Source: an uncultured Propionibacterium sp. (lineage in GTDB: Bacteria; Actinomycetota; Actinomycetes; Propionibacteriales; Propionibacteriaceae). From it: DNA of 53,186 bases. The position numbers and the translations under genes are program-made. Below are positions 15,733 to 23,383 of the stretch, piece after piece. The stretch lies in NCBI GenBank assembly GCA_938036835.1, contig CALHWB010000059.1, positions 1 through 53,186 on the forward strand, written 5' to 3'. A model generated the notes under the pieces. The model searched no databases. It was not told where the DNA came from and saw only the letters and a program-made list of their open reading frames with translations. The number at the start of each line of letters is the position of its first letter. Positions within the stretch are counted from its first letter, which is position 1.

Positions 15733-17166
15733 ATGCCAGTACCGAATGTGCTCGCGAGCCGCTATGCCAGTCCCCGGATGCAACAGATCTGGTCGCCCGA
15801 GTCCAAGGTCATCGCCGAACGCCGGCTGTGGCTGGCCGTTCTGGAGGCGCAACGCGATCTGGGGGTGGATTTCGGCGGGGACGACCCGGACCAGGTGATC
15901 GCCGACTACCGGGCGGTCGCCGAGCGGGTGGATCTGGCCGCCATCGCCGCCCGGGAGCGCATCACCCGCCACGACGTCAAGGCTCGCATCGAACAGTTCA
16001 ATGCGCTGGCCGGCCACGAGCACATCCACAAGGGCATGACCAGCCGGGATCTGACCGAGAACGTCGAGCAGTACCAGATCCGGCAAAGCCTGGAACTGGT
16101 CCGGGCCAGGGTGGTGACCGTGCTGGCCAGGCTGGGTGAGCTCGCGGTGCGCTACTGCGAGCTGCCGATGGTGGGCCGCAGCCACAATGTGGCCGCCCAG
16201 GTGACCACGCTGGGTAAGCGGTTCGCCACCGCCGCCGATGAGCTGTTGATCGCCTACGATCGGCTGGCCGGGCTGATCGCACGCTACCCGGCTCGCGGCA
16301 TCAAGGGCCCCATGGGCACTGGTCAGGACATGCTCGACCTGCTCGGCGGCGATCTGAACAAATTTGCTGCCCTGGAGCGGCGCATCGCCACCGGTTTGGG
16401 ATTCGACCGGGTGCTCGATTCGACCGGGCAGGTCTATCCCCGCTCGCTGGATTTCGATGTGCTTTCCACGCTGGTGCAGATCGCGGCGGCCCCGGCCAAT
16501 ATGGCGACCACGATCCGGCTGATGGCCGGTCACGAGTTGGTGACCGAGGGTTTCCGGCCGGGCCAGGTGGGCAGTTCGGCGATGCCGCACAAGATGAATA
16601 CCCGTAGCTGTGAACGGGTCAACGGGCTGGCCGTGGTGTTGCGTGGGCAATTGTCGATGATCGGCGAACTCACCGGCGATCAATGGAATGAGGGTGATGT
16701 GAGCTGCTCGGTGGTGCGCCGGGTGGCCCTGCCGGATGCCTTTTTCGCGTTGGATGGCCTGTTCGAGACCTTCTTGACCGTGCTGGCCGATTTTGGTGCC
16801 TTCGAGCCGGTGATCGCGGCCGAGCTGACCCGCTACCTGCCCTTCCTGACCACCACCAAGGTACTGATGGCTGCGGTGCGCAAGGGGGTGGGCCGCGAGG
16901 AAGCCCACGAGGCGATCAAGCAGCATGCCGTCGAGGTGGCGCTCGGCATGCGTTCGTCCGGGACGCGCGCCAACGACCTGTTCGACCGGTTGGCCGCCGA
17001 CCGGCGCCTGCGGTTGAGCCGCGGCGAATTGGACGCCCTGGTCGGTGCGCCGCTGGCATTGGCCGGCGCCGCCGGCCGGCAGGTCTCCCGGGTGGTGGCC
17101 CGGATCGAGCCGCTGGTCGCTGCCGATCCGGGCGCGGCCGGCTACCAGCCCGGCGCGGTGTTGTGA
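15733..17166 (+). CDS. purB: Adenylosuccinate lyase
   Basis: Cleaves SAICAR to AICAR and adenylosuccinate to AMP, each time releasing fumarate, so it works in both the IMP and AMP branches. Seen: the fumarase/aspartase superfamily signature GSSAMPHKMN, the catalytic-loop neighbourhood GRSHNVAAQVTTLGKR, and HIHKGMTSRDLTENV with the substrate-binding Thr-Ser. Length 477. GAGGAG is placed before the ATG and purD ends 12 nt upstream, giving a purD-purB operon. It runs convergent with the following membrane protein gene, with only 49 nt between them. Confidence 0.98.
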   Translation: MPVPNVLASRYASPRMQQIWSPESKVIAERRLWLAVLEAQRDLGVDFGGDDPDQVIADYRAVAERVDLAAIAARERITRHDVKARIEQFNALAGHEHIHKGMTSRDLTENVEQYQIRQSLELVRARVVTVLARLGELAVRYCELPMVGRSHNVAAQVTTLGKRFATAADELLIAYDRLAGLIARYPARGIKGPMGTGQDMLDLLGGDLNKFAALERRIATGLGFDRVLDSTGQVYPRSLDFDVLSTLVQIAAAPANMATTIRLMAGHELVTEGFRPGQVGSSAMPHKMNTRSCERVNGLAVVLRGQLSMIGELTGDQWNEGDVSCSVVRRVALPDAFFALDGLFETFLTVLADFGAFEPVIAAELTRYLPFLTTTKVLMAAVRKGVGREEAHEAIKQHAVEVALGMRSSGTRANDLFDRLAADRRLRLSRGELDALVGAPLALAGAAGRQVSRVVARIEPLVAADPGAAGYQPGAVL

Positions 17167-17215
17167 ACTCGGCGATGCCCGCCCACCAGGGGTTTCGCTG
17201 GGGCCAGGAACGCGG

Positions 17216-18475
17216 TCAACCGATCTTGACCACCGGGGTTTCTCCGGACAGGTCGACTTCGATATAGCTGGTGCGCTTGAAACGCGCATTCTCGATATTG
17301 CCCGGGGCCCGCTTTTCCCAGACGATCCCGGTGCCGGAGACGAGGGTCTCGTAGTGCAGCGTACCGGTCGTCACGTAGTGGTTGCCGGCGGAGAAGTTGG
17401 CTGGCAGCACAAAACCCGCTGCGGGATCCGCCGGCTCCAGCTGCCACACTAGGGTGCCGTTGGTTAGCTCGCCATTGTCGAACTTGATCGGCCAGTTGCA
17501 GGCGGTCGGTGCACTGCGATCTGCCGCGCAGGCGTTGAGCTGGTTGCGTATCTCCTCGCGGACCGCCTCGGCCACCCCCTCGGCGGGTTGCAACTGGGAT
17601 TGGAAGGTTGCCTCGCCGCCGGTGTACAGATCGAAGGCCGAGCTTGCCGGATTGTATTCGAGCAGCTTCATGCCAGCGGCCACCTGGTAGCTGCCGGGCA
17701 GCAGCAGCAGGCTGGTGGTGCCCGGTGCGATCTGGATGTCGTTGATGATGTGCGGGTGATCCTCGGCTATCGCCAGCTTGGTCACCACATCGGTGCCGTC
17801 GACGAGCCAGTCGCCGTGCAGCTTGGTCAGGCCCCACTCCACCACCTTGTCGGTGCCGTTCAACCGGACCGTGGCCTGGTAGCGGGGGGCCGAGGAGCTG
17901 CCCCTGCGCACGAATTCCGGATTGAAATCGAAGTTGCCGGCGTTGCGGGCCAGGGCATCGGCGCCGAGCATCGGCTGGTTTGTGGTGTCGAACCGGCTCA
18001 TGTCGATCAGGTTTACGGCCGTCGCCGTGTCTGCGGATTTGAGTGCGGTCAGCAACCGCGTGAGGGTTTCTTCGCTCCGGCGGTTGTCGAGTTTGGTGCC
18101 GATGGCGGATACCGCGGCCACCCCGATCGTCAGGGCCGCCAGCGCGATGAGGACGAGCAGTCGCAGCTTCTTGTTCGGTTTGTGCCGCGGGGCCGGTGGT
18201 TGGTCGGCGTCGGCTGGGCGGTAGGGGATCGGTGGGCCGGTGTCGGCTGGCTCGAAGGCCGCGCGGGCGGGCCGGCTCGCGCCGACCGGGTCGGATAGGG
18301 GGTGCGTGCCCGCGCCGGGCAGCGAACCGGCAGCCATCCGGTTCGGATCGGCGAAGCCCGGGGCCCCATCGAGGGATCTGCGTCCGGGCCGGGTCGGCTG
18401 GCTGCTGGAAGCCCTACCGACCGCCGGGCTGGCCTCCTGCGGAGCATTGGAATACCCGTGGCGTGACTCGATCAT
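17216..18475 (-). CDS. Single-pass membrane protein of unknown function
   Basis: I do not recognise the family. An N-terminal cytoplasmic part of about 115 residues is rich in Pro, Ala, Arg and Ser and looks disordered. One transmembrane helix follows (LRLLVLIALAALTIGVAAV), then an extracellular region of about 270 residues with Cys pairs (NACAADRSAPTACNW). The segment after the helix (LTRLLTALKSADTATAVNLID) resembles the start of NTF2-like extracytoplasmic domains, but weakly. The start is uncertain: ATG at 18475 or 18487, with TAGACT at 18502-18507 as the likely -10. It lies downstream of a DUF2207-like membrane protein on the same strand, 48 nt away, and may share its transcript. Confidence 0.75.
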   Translation of the reverse strand: MIESRHGYSNAPQEASPAVGRASSSQPTRPGRRSLDGAPGFADPNRMAAGSLPGAGTHPLSDPVGASRPARAAFEPADTGPPIPYRPADADQPPAPRHKPNKKLRLLVLIALAALTIGVAAVSAIGTKLDNRRSEETLTRLLTALKSADTATAVNLIDMSRFDTTNQPMLGADALARNAGNFDFNPEFVRRGSSSAPRYQATVRLNGTDKVVEWGLTKLHGDWLVDGTDVVTKLAIAEDHPHIINDIQIAPGTTSLLLLPGSYQVAAGMKLLEYNPASSAFDLYTGGEATFQSQLQPAEGVAEAVREEIRNQLNACAADRSAPTACNWPIKFDNGELTNGTLVWQLEPADPAAGFVLPANFSAGNHYVTTGTLHYETLVSGTGIVWEKRAPGNIENARFKRTSYIEVDLSGETPVVKIG

Positions 18476-18523
18476 GACTACCCCCATTTCTTGTCGGCGG
18501 CAGTCTAGCTCCGGATGATCCGG

Positions 18524-19558
18524 TTAACGAGCACCCGTCCGGCGGCGCCCTCGCCCGGGGCCATCCGGCCGATTCACCAGGGCTGCCAGCTCGCCGGTGA
18601 ACTCCCGAGGCTCCGGGGGCGGCCGATCCTGGCCGAGGACATACCACGGCACCGTCAGGTCGATCGGCCGTCCCCAGGCGTTGGTACGGCGTTTCGCCGT
18701 TTCGAAGGTGCGTGCCGTTTGGTTCTCGATACCCAGCGCCACCGCCCAGGGCAGTAGCCTGCCGAACAGTTCGGCAGCCTGGCCGGGTTCGATATCCTCC
18801 GGGCGCAGCCCCGACAGCCTGCGGCGATACCCGGCGATCAACCGTGGGCCTTGGGCGGTTGGATCGGTGTGCTGTCCCAGCCCGCGTCCCGGTGAGGCCA
18901 GCGCAATCCCGGCACCCACCACCAGCAGACCGCCGATTACTCCGCGGAAATCGCCGCGAGCCAGCCAACTGATCAACATGTAGCCCGTGCCGAGCAGGCC
19001 GATCAGCAGCACCACGGCACCCAACCAGCCCCAGCCGGTATGGCTTCGGGCGTCCTCATCGGCGAGCCAGGCGCGGCTGCGCAACTCTTCGACCAGTTCG
19101 GATTCGGCGCGGCCACCGGCCGAGCGGGTGATCGATGCCGACAATGTGGTCGAACTGCTCGTCTGGTTGTCGGTGCCGATCGTCTCGAACGATTCGATCA
19201 GCAGGAAACGTTCGAAATCTCTTACCGGGGCCGCCGCCGGCTGATCGGTTCTGCGCAGCACCCAATCATGGCAGTGACCGTGGTCGTCACGCAGCGCGGT
19301 GATCCGCAGCAGTCCCCGCGCAGCCAGGTCGAGCAACGTCAAGCGCAGGTCACGCGGGGTGACCTCACCGGTTTCGATGGGGCCGATCATGCCCGGGGTT
19401 AGCCCGGGTGGCGGGTCCAGGGTGGCCTCCGGGACGATCAGTCCGGGTGCCGGTTCGACAGGCCGGCCGGTCCGGCGGCGAGCGATCAGTGTCACCGCGG
19501 CCGCCCCGGTCGCGGCCACTGCTCCCACGATCAATGCGATCAGCTCAGGATCGAGCAC
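18524..19558 (-). CDS. DUF2207-like membrane protein lacking the extracellular domain
   Basis: Seen: an N-terminal helix (ELIALIVGAVAATGAAAVTLIA), a cytoplasmic winged-helix-like block (PRDLRLTLLDLAARGLLRITAL), two adjacent helices (GWLGAVVLLIGLLGTGYMLI and FRGVIGGLLVVGAGIALA), and a C-terminal block with QAAELFGRLLPWAVALGIE. These match the C-terminal half of DUF2207 proteins. The large N-terminal extracellular beta domain of that family is absent. The start is the GTG at 19558, with GGAGGT about 5 nt upstream; earlier in-frame codons overlap this site. Function unknown. It is divergent from purC. Confidence 0.78.
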   Translation of the reverse strand: MLDPELIALIVGAVAATGAAAVTLIARRRTGRPVEPAPGLIVPEATLDPPPGLTPGMIGPIETGEVTPRDLRLTLLDLAARGLLRITALRDDHGHCHDWVLRRTDQPAAAPVRDFERFLLIESFETIGTDNQTSSSTTLSASITRSAGGRAESELVEELRSRAWLADEDARSHTGWGWLGAVVLLIGLLGTGYMLISWLARGDFRGVIGGLLVVGAGIALASPGRGLGQHTDPTAQGPRLIAGYRRRLSGLRPEDIEPGQAAELFGRLLPWAVALGIENQTARTFETAKRRTNAWGRPIDLTVPWYVLGQDRPPPEPREFTGELAALVNRPDGPGRGRRRTGAR

Positions 19559-19649
19559 GGCCACCTCCACCGGCAACTCTACGCACCCGCCGGCTGGGTC
19601 GCGTGCGGGAATCCGATGGTGGACGCCGGCTCACTTGGGGCGACGAGGC

Positions 19650-19655
19650 TAGGCT
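19650..19655 (+). promoter_or_regulatory. -10 box TAGGCT of purC, leaderless
   Basis: TAGGCT is followed by 6 nt and GTG at 19662 (another GTG lies 3 nt earlier). No Shine-Dalgarno site is present. Confidence 0.6.
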
Positions 19656-19661
19656 GAGGTG

Positions 19662-20540
19662 GTGGGCCAATATGCCAGTCTCGGGTTACCGCTGATCCAT
19701 GCCGGCAAGGTGCGGGAACTCTACGCACTGCCGGAGGCGGAACGGCTGTTGATGGTGGCTACCGACAATGTCTCTGCCTTCGATCACGTGCTGCCCAGCA
19801 GGATCCCCGATAAGGGGATCGTGCTGACCCGGCTGTCGCTGTGGTGGTTCGAACAGTTGGCCGATCTCGTGCCCAACCATGTCCTGGGCGATGAGGTTCC
19901 CCGGTCGGTGGCGGGCCGCGCGCTGGTGGTGGCACGGCTGCGGATGGTGGGTGTCGAGGCGGTGGCCCGGGGCTACCTGACCGGTTCCGGCTGGGCTGAA
20001 TACCGGGCCAGCGGCACGGTGGCGGGCATCCGGCTGCCGTCCGGCCTGCACGACGGCGCCCGGCTGCCCGAACCCATCTTCACCCCGGCCCGCAAGGCCG
20101 GACCGGGCGATCATGACGAGAACATCACCTTCGCCCAGCTCGTCAACCTGGTTGGCGCCGAGTTGGCCGGGCAATTGCGATCCCTGACCTTGGCGATCTA
20201 TTCGCGGGCCGAACTGATCGCCGGCCAGCGAGGCATCGTGCTGGCCGATACCAAACTGGAGTTCGGGCACCGATCCGACGGTCGGCTGGTGCTCGGCGAC
20301 GAGGCGCTGACCCCCGATTCGTCGCGGTTCTGGGATGCCGAGGCCTGGGCGTCCGGTCGCCTGGTCAGCTTCGATAAGCAGTATCTACGGGATTGGCTGG
20401 TCGGCGAGTCGGGCTGGGACCGCCGGTCGAACCCGCCGCCGTTGCCGGCCAGGATCGTGGCGGCCACCCGGGAGCGCTATCTGGAGGCCTACCGGCGGCT
20501 CACCCGGCATCGGCTCGCGTTGCCGGCCGCGGCCGGGTAA
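19662..20540 (+). CDS. purC: SAICAR synthetase
   Basis: Ligates aspartate to CAIR with ATP to give SAICAR. Seen: LIHAGKVRELYALPE at the N-terminus, the ATDNVSAFDHVLPSRIPDKG block, RLRMVGVEAVARGYLTGSGW, ENITFAQLVNLVG, and LADTKLEFG followed by DEALTPDSSRFWDAEAW. Its 292 residues match the actinobacterial form. Two tandem GTG codons could start it; the second lies exactly 6 nt from the -10 box and is chosen. It has its own promoter and is separated by 73 nt from purS, which also has one. Confidence 0.97.
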   Translation: MGQYASLGLPLIHAGKVRELYALPEAERLLMVATDNVSAFDHVLPSRIPDKGIVLTRLSLWWFEQLADLVPNHVLGDEVPRSVAGRALVVARLRMVGVEAVARGYLTGSGWAEYRASGTVAGIRLPSGLHDGARLPEPIFTPARKAGPGDHDENITFAQLVNLVGAELAGQLRSLTLAIYSRAELIAGQRGIVLADTKLEFGHRSDGRLVLGDEALTPDSSRFWDAEAWASGRLVSFDKQYLRDWLVGESGWDRRSNPPPLPARIVAATRERYLEAYRRLTRHRLALPAAAG

Positions 20541-20601
20541 GGCCCGGACGATTAGCTGCGATGTCACCGCGTCTTGGAGTCGCCGGCCGGTGCGGACACG
20601 C

Positions 20602-20607
20602 TAGGCT
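20602..20607 (+). promoter_or_regulatory. -10 box TAGGCT of purSQ, leaderless
   Basis: TAGGCT, then 6 nt, then the purS ATG at 20614. The hexamer is identical to that of purC. Confidence 0.6.
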
Positions 20608-20613
20608 GCGCTT

Positions 20614-20871
20614 ATGACCCAAGTCATCGTCGATGTGATGCCCAAGCCCGAGATCCTGGACCCCCAGGGCAGGGCGGTTACCGGCTCTTTGCGGCGGCTC
20701 GGCTATCCGGGGTTTGAGGTGCGGCAGGGGAAACGCTTCGAGATCACCGTGACCGGTGAACTGACCGGCGAACGACTGGCACAGCTCACCGAGGCCGCCG
20801 AGCGGCTGCTGGCCAATACCGTGATCGAGACCTTCGAGGTGCATGTGGTCGAACCGACGGGCCGGCCGTGA
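20614..20871 (+). CDS. purS: FGAM synthase subunit PurS
   Basis: 85-residue subunit that bridges the glutaminase PurQ and the synthetase PurL in the three-protein FGAM synthase. Seen: DVMPKPEILDPQGRAVTGSL at the N-terminus, the family block RLGYPGFEVRQGKRFEI, and NTVIETFEVHV at the end. The ATG sits 6 nt behind a TAGGCT box, so the mRNA is probably leaderless. The stop overlaps the purQ GTG by 4 nt. Confidence 0.97.
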   Translation: MTQVIVDVMPKPEILDPQGRAVTGSLRRLGYPGFEVRQGKRFEITVTGELTGERLAQLTEAAERLLANTVIETFEVHVVEPTGRP

Positions 20872-21542
20872 GCCGTGTCGGGGTGGTCACGTTTCCCGGC
20901 TCGCTGGATGACCACGACGCGCTGCGGGCGGTAAGGATCGCCGGGGCCGTTCCGGTCGCCCTGTGGCACGCCTCGGACCGGCTGGCCGGGGTGGACGCGG
21001 TCATCCTGCCGGGCGGATTCAGCTATGGCGACTATCTGCGGTGCGGAGCCATCGCCCGGTTCGCCCCGATCATGGCCGGGGTGATCGCCGCGGCGAATGC
21101 CGGCATGCCGGTGCTGGGCATCTGCAACGGGTTCCAGGTGTTGTGCGAATCCCATCTGCTCGACGGCGCGATGATCCGGAATGCCGGCCGCCGGTTCGTC
21201 TGCCGGCAGCAGCGGCTGCGGGTCGAGTCGGCCGATACCACCTGGACCTGCGAGTACACCGCCGGTCAGGAGATCACGATCGTGCTGAAGAATGGCGAGG
21301 GCAACTTCCAGGCCGATCCCGAGACGCTGCACCGCCTGGAGGAGAACCATCAGGTCGTCTTCCGCTACCTGGGCAATCCAAACGGCTCCAGCAACGACAT
21401 CGCCGGTATCACCAATCGGCGCGGCAACGTCGTGGGTTTGATGCCCCATCCCGAGCACAGCGTCGAGGCCCTGACCAGCCAGACCCGCGATGGCCTGGGG
21501 TTCTTCACCTCGGTGCAGAGTTTCTTGTCGATGACGGCCTGA
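20868..21542 (+). CDS. purQ: FGAM synthase glutaminase subunit PurQ
   Basis: Class I glutamine amidotransferase that feeds ammonia to PurL. Seen: VVTFPGSLDDHDAL at the N-terminus, the nucleophile Cys in VLGICNGFQVL, and the catalytic His-Glu in MPHPEHSVE. Length 224. It starts with a GTG that overlaps the purS stop (GTGA), so the two are translationally coupled and made in matched amounts. purL is not adjacent: an amino acid permease gene intervenes, which differs from the common purSQL order. Confidence 0.98.
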   Translation: MSRVGVVTFPGSLDDHDALRAVRIAGAVPVALWHASDRLAGVDAVILPGGFSYGDYLRCGAIARFAPIMAGVIAAANAGMPVLGICNGFQVLCESHLLDGAMIRNAGRRFVCRQQRLRVESADTTWTCEYTAGQEITIVLKNGEGNFQADPETLHRLEENHQVVFRYLGNPNGSSNDIAGITNRRGNVVGLMPHPEHSVEALTSQTRDGLGFFTSVQSFLSMTA

Positions 21543-21720
21543 GCCGGCCGGTTCACCGGGCAGGCTCCCGGCGGCCGCGGGGCTTTGTACCCGGCCGGCC
21601 CGGGCGCGTATCCGCCCGCGGTTCCCGTGGTGGACGCCTCTGAAACCGAGACCCGATCCGGGTGCAGACTTGATTCGTCGACCATCCCCTGCGGTGCACC
21701 CCCAAGGCGAAGGAGAACCC

Positions 21721-23148
21721 ATGAATGGGCAACCCGAGATCTCCCAGACCGGTGAAACCGGCACAGAACTCAAACGGGTCATGAGCCCGCCGCTATTGCT
21801 GCTGTTCATCATCGGCGATGTGCTCGGCACCGGCATCTACGCATTGACGGGCACGGTCGCGGGTCAGGTTGGTGGGGCCGTCTGGGTGCCTTTCCTGCTG
21901 GCCTTCGTCGTGGCCTTCCTGACCGCGTTCAGCTATCTGGAACTGGTCACCAAGTATCCCCGGGCTGCCGGTGCCGCGCTCTACACCCACAAGGCATTCG
22001 GTATTCACCTGCTGACTTTCATGGTCACTTTCACGGTGATGGCTTCCGGCATCACATCGGCGTCCACCGCCTCGCGGGCATTCGCCGAGAACCTGCTGAA
22101 GGGCTTCGGTGTCGCCTCCTCGCCGGTAGCGGTGACGCTGCTGTCGATCGTGTTCATCCTGCTGGTGATGGTCATCAACCTGTGGGGTGTGGGGCACGGC
22201 GTGACCACCAATGTGGTGCTCACCCTGGTCGAGATGTCCGGCCTGCTGCTGGTCGTCCTGGTCGGCGGCTATGCGGTCAGCCAGGGACGCGCCGACTTCT
22301 CCCAGATCGCCGTCTTCCGCACCCCGCAGGACAAGAGCGTATTCCTGGCCTTGTCGACCGCGACCTCGATGGCCTTCTTCGCAATGGTGGGTTTCGAGGA
22401 TTCGGTGAATATGGTCGAGGAGACCAGGAACCCGTCCACCACCTTCCCAAAGGTGCTGCTCACTGGGCTGGGGATCACCGGCATCAGCTATGTGCTGGTA
22501 TCGATCACCGCGGTGGCGCTGGTGCCGCCCGGTGAACTGAGCAAGCAGGGTGCCACCCCGCTGCTCGAGGTCGTCCGGGTCGGTGCCCCGAACCTGCCGA
22601 TCGGCGCGATCTTCCCGTTCATTTCGATGTTTGCCGTGGCCAACACGGCATTGTTGAACATGATGATGGCTTCCCGGTTGCTTTACGGCATGTCGCGCGA
22701 ACGGGTGCTGCCCGGTGCCCTCGGCAGGGTGCATGCCACCCGGCGCACCCCCTGGGTGGCCATCCTGTTCACCACCGCGCTGGCCATCGCCCTGATCGCC
22801 TTCGTCGGTCAGGTGGCTCAGCTCGGTGGAACGACGGCGCTGCTGTTGCTCGGGGTGTTCACCATCGTCAACATCGCCGCCCTGATACTACGCAGGGACG
22901 AGGTGGCCCATCGTCATTTCCGGGCTCCTGGCGTGGTCCCGGTGGTGGCGGCCGGCTCAACCTTCTACCTGGTTGGGCCATGGACCGGACGCGACCCGCA
23001 GCAGTATGTCATCGCGGGCATTCTATTGGCGCTCGGCCTGGTGCTGTGGCTGGTTACTTCCCTGTTCAGTAGGCGCAATCCAGCTAATACCCTGGATATG
23101 GAGTTCGATCGCCTGGATGACTTCCCAGGCGCCGAGGGGCCGCGTTGA
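21721..23148 (+). CDS. APC-family amino acid permease
   Basis: 475 residues with about 12 membrane helices. Helix 1 has the substrate-binding unwound motif GDVLGTGIYALTG typical of the APC superfamily. FFAMVGFEDSVNMVEETRNP is the conserved helix 6 to loop region, and AVANTALLNMMMASRLLYGMSRE the helix 8 region. The substrate cannot be fixed; close relatives carry neutral or cationic amino acids. AAGGAG precedes the ATG by about 5 nt. It sits alone between purQ and purL; tandem hairpins follow it. Confidence 0.9.
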   Translation: MNGQPEISQTGETGTELKRVMSPPLLLLFIIGDVLGTGIYALTGTVAGQVGGAVWVPFLLAFVVAFLTAFSYLELVTKYPRAAGAALYTHKAFGIHLLTFMVTFTVMASGITSASTASRAFAENLLKGFGVASSPVAVTLLSIVFILLVMVINLWGVGHGVTTNVVLTLVEMSGLLLVVLVGGYAVSQGRADFSQIAVFRTPQDKSVFLALSTATSMAFFAMVGFEDSVNMVEETRNPSTTFPKVLLTGLGITGISYVLVSITAVALVPPGELSKQGATPLLEVVRVGAPNLPIGAIFPFISMFAVANTALLNMMMASRLLYGMSRERVLPGALGRVHATRRTPWVAILFTTALAIALIAFVGQVAQLGGTTALLLLGVFTIVNIAALILRRDEVAHRHFRAPGVVPVVAAGSTFYLVGPWTGRDPQQYVIAGILLALGLVLWLVTSLFSRRNPANTLDMEFDRLDDFPGAEGPR

Positions 23149-23189
23149 ACTCGTAGCCTACCCGGTGCGCTGCCGGAGCGCTGGCTTCG

Positions 23190-23254
23190 GTCCCGGCCCG
23201 GCGGCTATCCTCGCCGGGCCGGGACGAACCGCCCGCGGCGGCTTTCCGCCGCGG
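23190..23254 (+). terminator. Two tandem GC-rich hairpins between the permease gene and purL
   Basis: First hairpin: perfect 14-bp stem (GTCCCGGCCCGGCG, 23190-23203, with 23212-23225) and an 8-nt loop GCTATCCT. Second: 9-bp stem CCGCGGCGG (23233-23241 with 23246-23254) and loop CTTT. No T tract. They probably end permease transcription before the purL promoter. Confidence 0.65.
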
Positions 23255-23371
23255 GGCCGCGATCCTCGGGCCGGCCGGTCTGACATCGCCGCCGCCCCAG
23301 CAGGCGGCGGCCTGGGAGGTCTCGTCTGGCCACACCGCGGAATGGGCAGGTTCCCGCCCAGCCCGGTGGGA

Positions 23372-23377
23372 TAGCCT
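23372..23377 (+). promoter_or_regulatory. -10 box TAGCCT of purL, leaderless
   Basis: TAGCCT, 6 nt, then GTG at 23384. No ribosome site is visible. Confidence 0.6.
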
Positions 23378-23383
23378 GGTCTG

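Noticed and set aside
14782..17289. 835-codon minus-strand open frame
   Set aside because: Antisense shadow of purD and purB, which have unmistakable family motifs on the plus strand.
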